From Sycobia sp. Sy_11 (taxonomy: Eukaryota; Arthropoda; Insecta; Hymenoptera; Epichrysomallidae): 64,000 nt of DNA. The DNA is taken from assembly GCA_018907035.1 (NCBI GenBank), contig JACCIC010000037.1, positions 372,001 through 436,000 of the forward strand, given 5' to 3'. The position numbers and the translations under genes were made by a program. Below are positions 60,761 to 64,000 of the stretch, in pieces; the first letter of the stretch is position 1; the number at the start of each line of letters is the position of its first letter. Below the pieces are notes generated by a model, which made no database searches, was not told where the DNA came from, and worked only from the letters and a program-made list of their open reading frames with translations.

Positions 60761-61190
60761 TGTATGTATATATATTCTAATTTTCATTAAAATATTTCAA
60801 TTTTTCGCACTCTGATCTTGCATATTAAAATACACGGCCTCCTGTTATGCCCTCTATCAAGCATCCGGTATAAACATTTACTTACATTAGACTATAGATT
60901 TTACACGTAATCAAATGAATTGGAAAACGCTACCTTATAGTGGAAGGTTAGACATTTCCAATCATTATTTTTTGCTTATGACATCTCTTTCTAAACTTGT
61001 TTTCGCAACCCGGTATGTTTTCGTCTTCCATAAGAGCCCATGTATGAGTCACTACAAAATCATATTTTTAAACTCGAATTTTTCAAATATCTGCACGTAA
61101 AGTTAATAAAATAAGGATACCATCGGATTCACGGAAATTTTAATGAATAAAAAGGACTATTGCTAATCACGTAACTCTTGTGGAAGGAGC
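60761..61190. other. Intergenic, nothing recognised
   Basis: A 61-codon plus-strand frame at 60915 has no family match. Confidence 0.4.
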
Positions 61191-61620
61191 CTCTTTAAGC
61201 GTTTTTAACTACATGTAACGAGCGAAAAGCGTCAAGAGTAAAGAAAAGGTTGCTACGGTAACGCGGTCTATGCATCATGAAATCAGTGGGTAGAGTTATG
61301 TTGGAGCTCTGCTGATGTGCGTTTGGATTTATGCGTGTAAACACGATACACATTTTATAATAATCGAATACGCTCACGTTTCTCGGCGTCTCTTGGCTCT
61401 TTTTCAGCCGATCCCTGTAATTAAAAAAGTTTAACTACAAAACTCAGACGCTGGCGTCATGCGTCAAATGTGAAAAAGGGATTCTGCGAGTCGGGGCCTT
61501 TAAGTGGCGTCACAGAGCACCGCGGTCACAGTCGCAGAGTCGGAATGGCTCCATCTGAAGGAAACTTTACCGATTTAATAATGATCTCAATTTTCCCTTC
61601 TTGTTTCAGGTATATGTTGA
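61191..61620. promoter_or_regulatory. Balanced-composition block with an RFX X-box
   Basis: GTTGCTACGGTAAC (61249-61262) fits the RFX X-box pattern RYYNYY-N2-RRNRAC at every position. It lies in about 400 bp of CpG-containing, non-repetitive sequence, and a short frame from ATG 61545 (MAPSEGNFTDLI) runs to CAG|GTATAT, which could be a donor; the same site, TTTTCCCTTCTTGTTTCAG, also looks like an acceptor. A promoter with a first exon is conceivable but no gene can be joined. Confidence 0.3.
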
Positions 61621-61857
61621 TTGTTTAAAATAGTTATTTTTATTTATTTATTTAAATTTACTGAAATCTCTATAGGAGGCTTATACAGCTAATCAAATTT
61701 ACATAATTCAAATCAGTCGAATAAATATACATATATAGCAATATTAAAATGTACATAATGTATTCGTTACATTATTGACAACTTAAATCATATGATGTGA
61801 ACATATAATCATGAACGATCATTCTTATACGTTTAAATTACAATTTTCAAAAAAGCG

Positions 61858-62300
61858 CTATGCAGATCGTAATACATTGATATTTATCGTCACAAGTAGA
61901 TTTCTAATATCAAATGGAGAATATTCATTGCATTCTTTTAATGTTTCAATTAGAATATTCCTATTTAGGATCCTATAAGTTGTATATAGGACATTGCCAT
62001 AGGACATGATTAAGCCTTCCATTTCGTGACCGCATATACAACTATAATTATCTATGAAACGTATACGTGCTAATGATGATGCTACGTAAATTGTAATGCC
62101 CAAATCTACATCGATTAACTGTAGTTATAAATTTTCTATTTAATTTTATATTTTGGAACCAAGGTTTCTTTTCCTTCATATTAAAAATTTGAAAATATTC
62201 TTTACTCTTCTTTAAACCTAAATCTTCGACAGTTTTTCTTGTGATTACAACAGCTTTATCTTTAAAATAATTCTTGGAATCTATATAGGTAACTTGAAGG
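61858..62300 (-). mobile_element. Non-LTR retrotransposon 3' fragment (C-terminal domain)
   Basis: The minus strand reads KKPWFQNIKLNRKFITTVNRC (62190-62110), then SSLARIRFIDNYSCICGHEM and CNEYSPFDIRNLL (62075-61885), the C-terminal domain after RNase H in I-type insect elements. The CCHC motif is partly eroded (CICGHE keeps two Cys and the first His). Upstream (62555-62319) a further open frame is probably the eroded join from RNase H but is not recognisable. 5'-truncated and dead. Confidence 0.6.
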
Positions 62301-62559
62301 AATTTAAAAGATATCCATTTAGGAGTATCTTTGGCGGTCTGCTCCCACTTGCCTTAAACTTATTATTATCTGTATTGTCGCTTGACTGTTATAGTTTGCA
62401 TTTTGTAATTGATTATTTTTTAAATTTATCACCCCTTTGTACATATTCTGCAGATCAAAAGATATATTTGGGTTAGAATTGTTCCGGCAGTATTTAGCCG
62501 TATCTCCTTCAATTTTACAATTAAAACTCGTTACACCTTTAGTTGAATGAAACATTCTT

Positions 62560-63389
62560 GTGTTGAGTCCATCATAGTTTATTTACATTGTATCTTGTAA
62601 TTTATCTATGTCTTTTAAGTGTACGTACACCTGCCGTCTAAAACTGAAAATGTGTGTTCGGTGTACTTCATTTAGACATTCATTTTCAACAAACTGATGT
62701 CCAGTGTGATCGAATCCTGCAAAATAGTTATCACATAATATCTTAATAATATATTTCAACATTTATTAATTAATAATTTTGTTTTTTTTTTTTTAAATCC
62801 AACTTATTACAAGCTAATTTCTTCGTCATCAAAACTCGAATTAGTATCAATAGACGATGATTTTAATTATTGCATATCTATAATATATTGGGTACTCAGT
62901 TATGTTCTAAATAGCATATACAGTCTAATATTCTGAATGTCTCTTTTTATATTGTTTATGAATCTTGATTTAATAAAGTAAATATATCTCAAACACTCAG
63001 TATAATTATTATAAATTATTCTTAGGAGCAACGAATATTGGTTTCATAAAGCCGAATGAATAAAATATAAAAATAATAAATTGCAGCTTGTCATCGTAAT
63101 TGCAGATCCTTTCTACAATAGAGAAAGATGCTATAAAAACTAATCCCGTCTCAAGCACATTTCGAAATTCAGTTTACTTTAATTACATAATAAAAAATGA
63201 AAAATCAATGGCTTTAAGAGCACAATGAGACCAAAAAATAATCACTGGTAGTGCGGCAAAAGTGCTCTCCTGAAATAAAGCAACTACAGAGCATGCTAGG
63301 ACAGCGTTTGTTTCGGTAGCACCTGGTCAAAGAGAGCCATAGCCCACTCATATTCGACTCATCTAAAGTCAGCGCATCCCTTCTGTCTG

Positions 63390-63395
<6 letters not shown>
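62560..63395. other. AT-rich intergenic, nothing recognised
   Basis: No exon or element supported. Confidence 0.45.

Positions 63396-63430
<35 letters not shown>
63396..63430. repeat. (TA)n microsatellite
   Basis: TA run of about 17 units. Confidence 0.95.
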
Positions 63431-63432
<2 letters not shown>

Positions 63433-64000
63433 GATAACGAGAAAATATATTAGGAGTACGAATAAGTTTTCGTTCTCTTATGAAAGATGGTGCTATACAA
63501 CGTTGTCTGTTTTACATCGTACAATACATTAATTAATACTGAATAAGCATAATTTAATCGAAGCTTATTGCTTCTTGAATTATTAAAATATCTGCAGCTG
63601 AGACACCCATTGATGTTGTCGTGAAATGATTCAGAAGTTTAGATACAGAGATTTTGAGATTACAATAGAATGTCGGAAACGTGCGGAACGGAACGAATTT
63701 TAATGTGTTCTTGGAAGAAGATATATTTCTAATGCTAAGACTGACTTAGACAGCCATTTTAAACCGTTGGTAACCTTTAGAATAAAAACAAGGTAAATGA
63801 ATTTTATATGAATAGAAGTCAAGAGATGTTGAACGCAGATTATGCACGAGCAACATGCTGTTAATCTAAAAGACTGCTCTAATGCTAGGGAAAAAAGGCA
63901 GTTACCTGTGATGCGAAAATTTAGCGGACGACAATTTCCCATCTCGAACTTTTTAACGCGATAAACTGAATATAATATATATTATATAAACTGAATATAA
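63431..64000. other. Window end, nothing recognised
   Basis: An 80-codon minus-strand frame (63700-63942) has no family signature. Confidence 0.4.

Overview
This is a eukaryotic, AT-rich genomic window that looks like an insect, most likely a hymenopteran and perhaps an ant. The reasons are short GT-AG introns (69 to 115 nt) beside very long ones, insect-type sulfotransferase and trypsin-fold genes, R1-clade, I-type and gypsy-type retroelements, mauritiana-like and other mariner elements, a Tc1 element, and dense (TA)n, (CA)n and (GA)n arrays. The taxon is inferred. There are no bacterial operons, CRISPR arrays or recognisable tRNA/rRNA genes.

Only two host genes can be built with confidence, both on the minus strand and both spliced by eye into complete in-frame products. 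The first (138-2258) is a six-exon cytosolic sulfotransferase of 310 aa with PAPS-binding and catalytic motifs. The second (34455-47294) is a four-exon secreted trypsin-fold serine protease of 299 aa with an intact His/Asp/Ser triad. Its last intron is about 9.3 kb and holds a 600-bp foldback palindrome, a decayed I-type retrotransposon and an internally deleted R1-clade retrotransposon.

The rest is mostly transposon remains in AT-rich DNA. Retroelements: I-type remnants at 4.3-5.4, 17.3-19.1, 36.8-39.4 and 61.9-62.3 kb; an R1-clade deletion derivative next to a (CA)n array at 40.7-43.3 kb; a head-to-head pair of R1-clade elements between two (TTA)n arrays at 49.0-54.5 kb, the larger with a single nonsense codon in an otherwise open ORF2; and a gypsy RT scrap at 28.4-28.7 kb. 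DNA elements: mariners at 15.9-17.3, 22.7-23.5 and 33.2-34.3 kb, a Tc1 at 27.0-27.9 kb, and two short TIR elements with TA target sites (10.5-10.8 and 60.1-60.8 kb).

The least explained signal is a family of foldback elements (35184-35785, 57093-57237, a trace at 9250-9320). The largest carries, at its apex, a hammerhead-ribozyme-like core. A similar core enclosed by a perfect 6-bp stem lies in a sulfotransferase intron (898-940). Both depart from the strict consensus next to stem II, so ribozyme activity is only a hypothesis. GC-rich islands (7.6-8.7, 14.1-14.8, 20.0-20.5, 26.0-26.3 kb) may be promoters or 5' exons of genes whose coding exons lie elsewhere.
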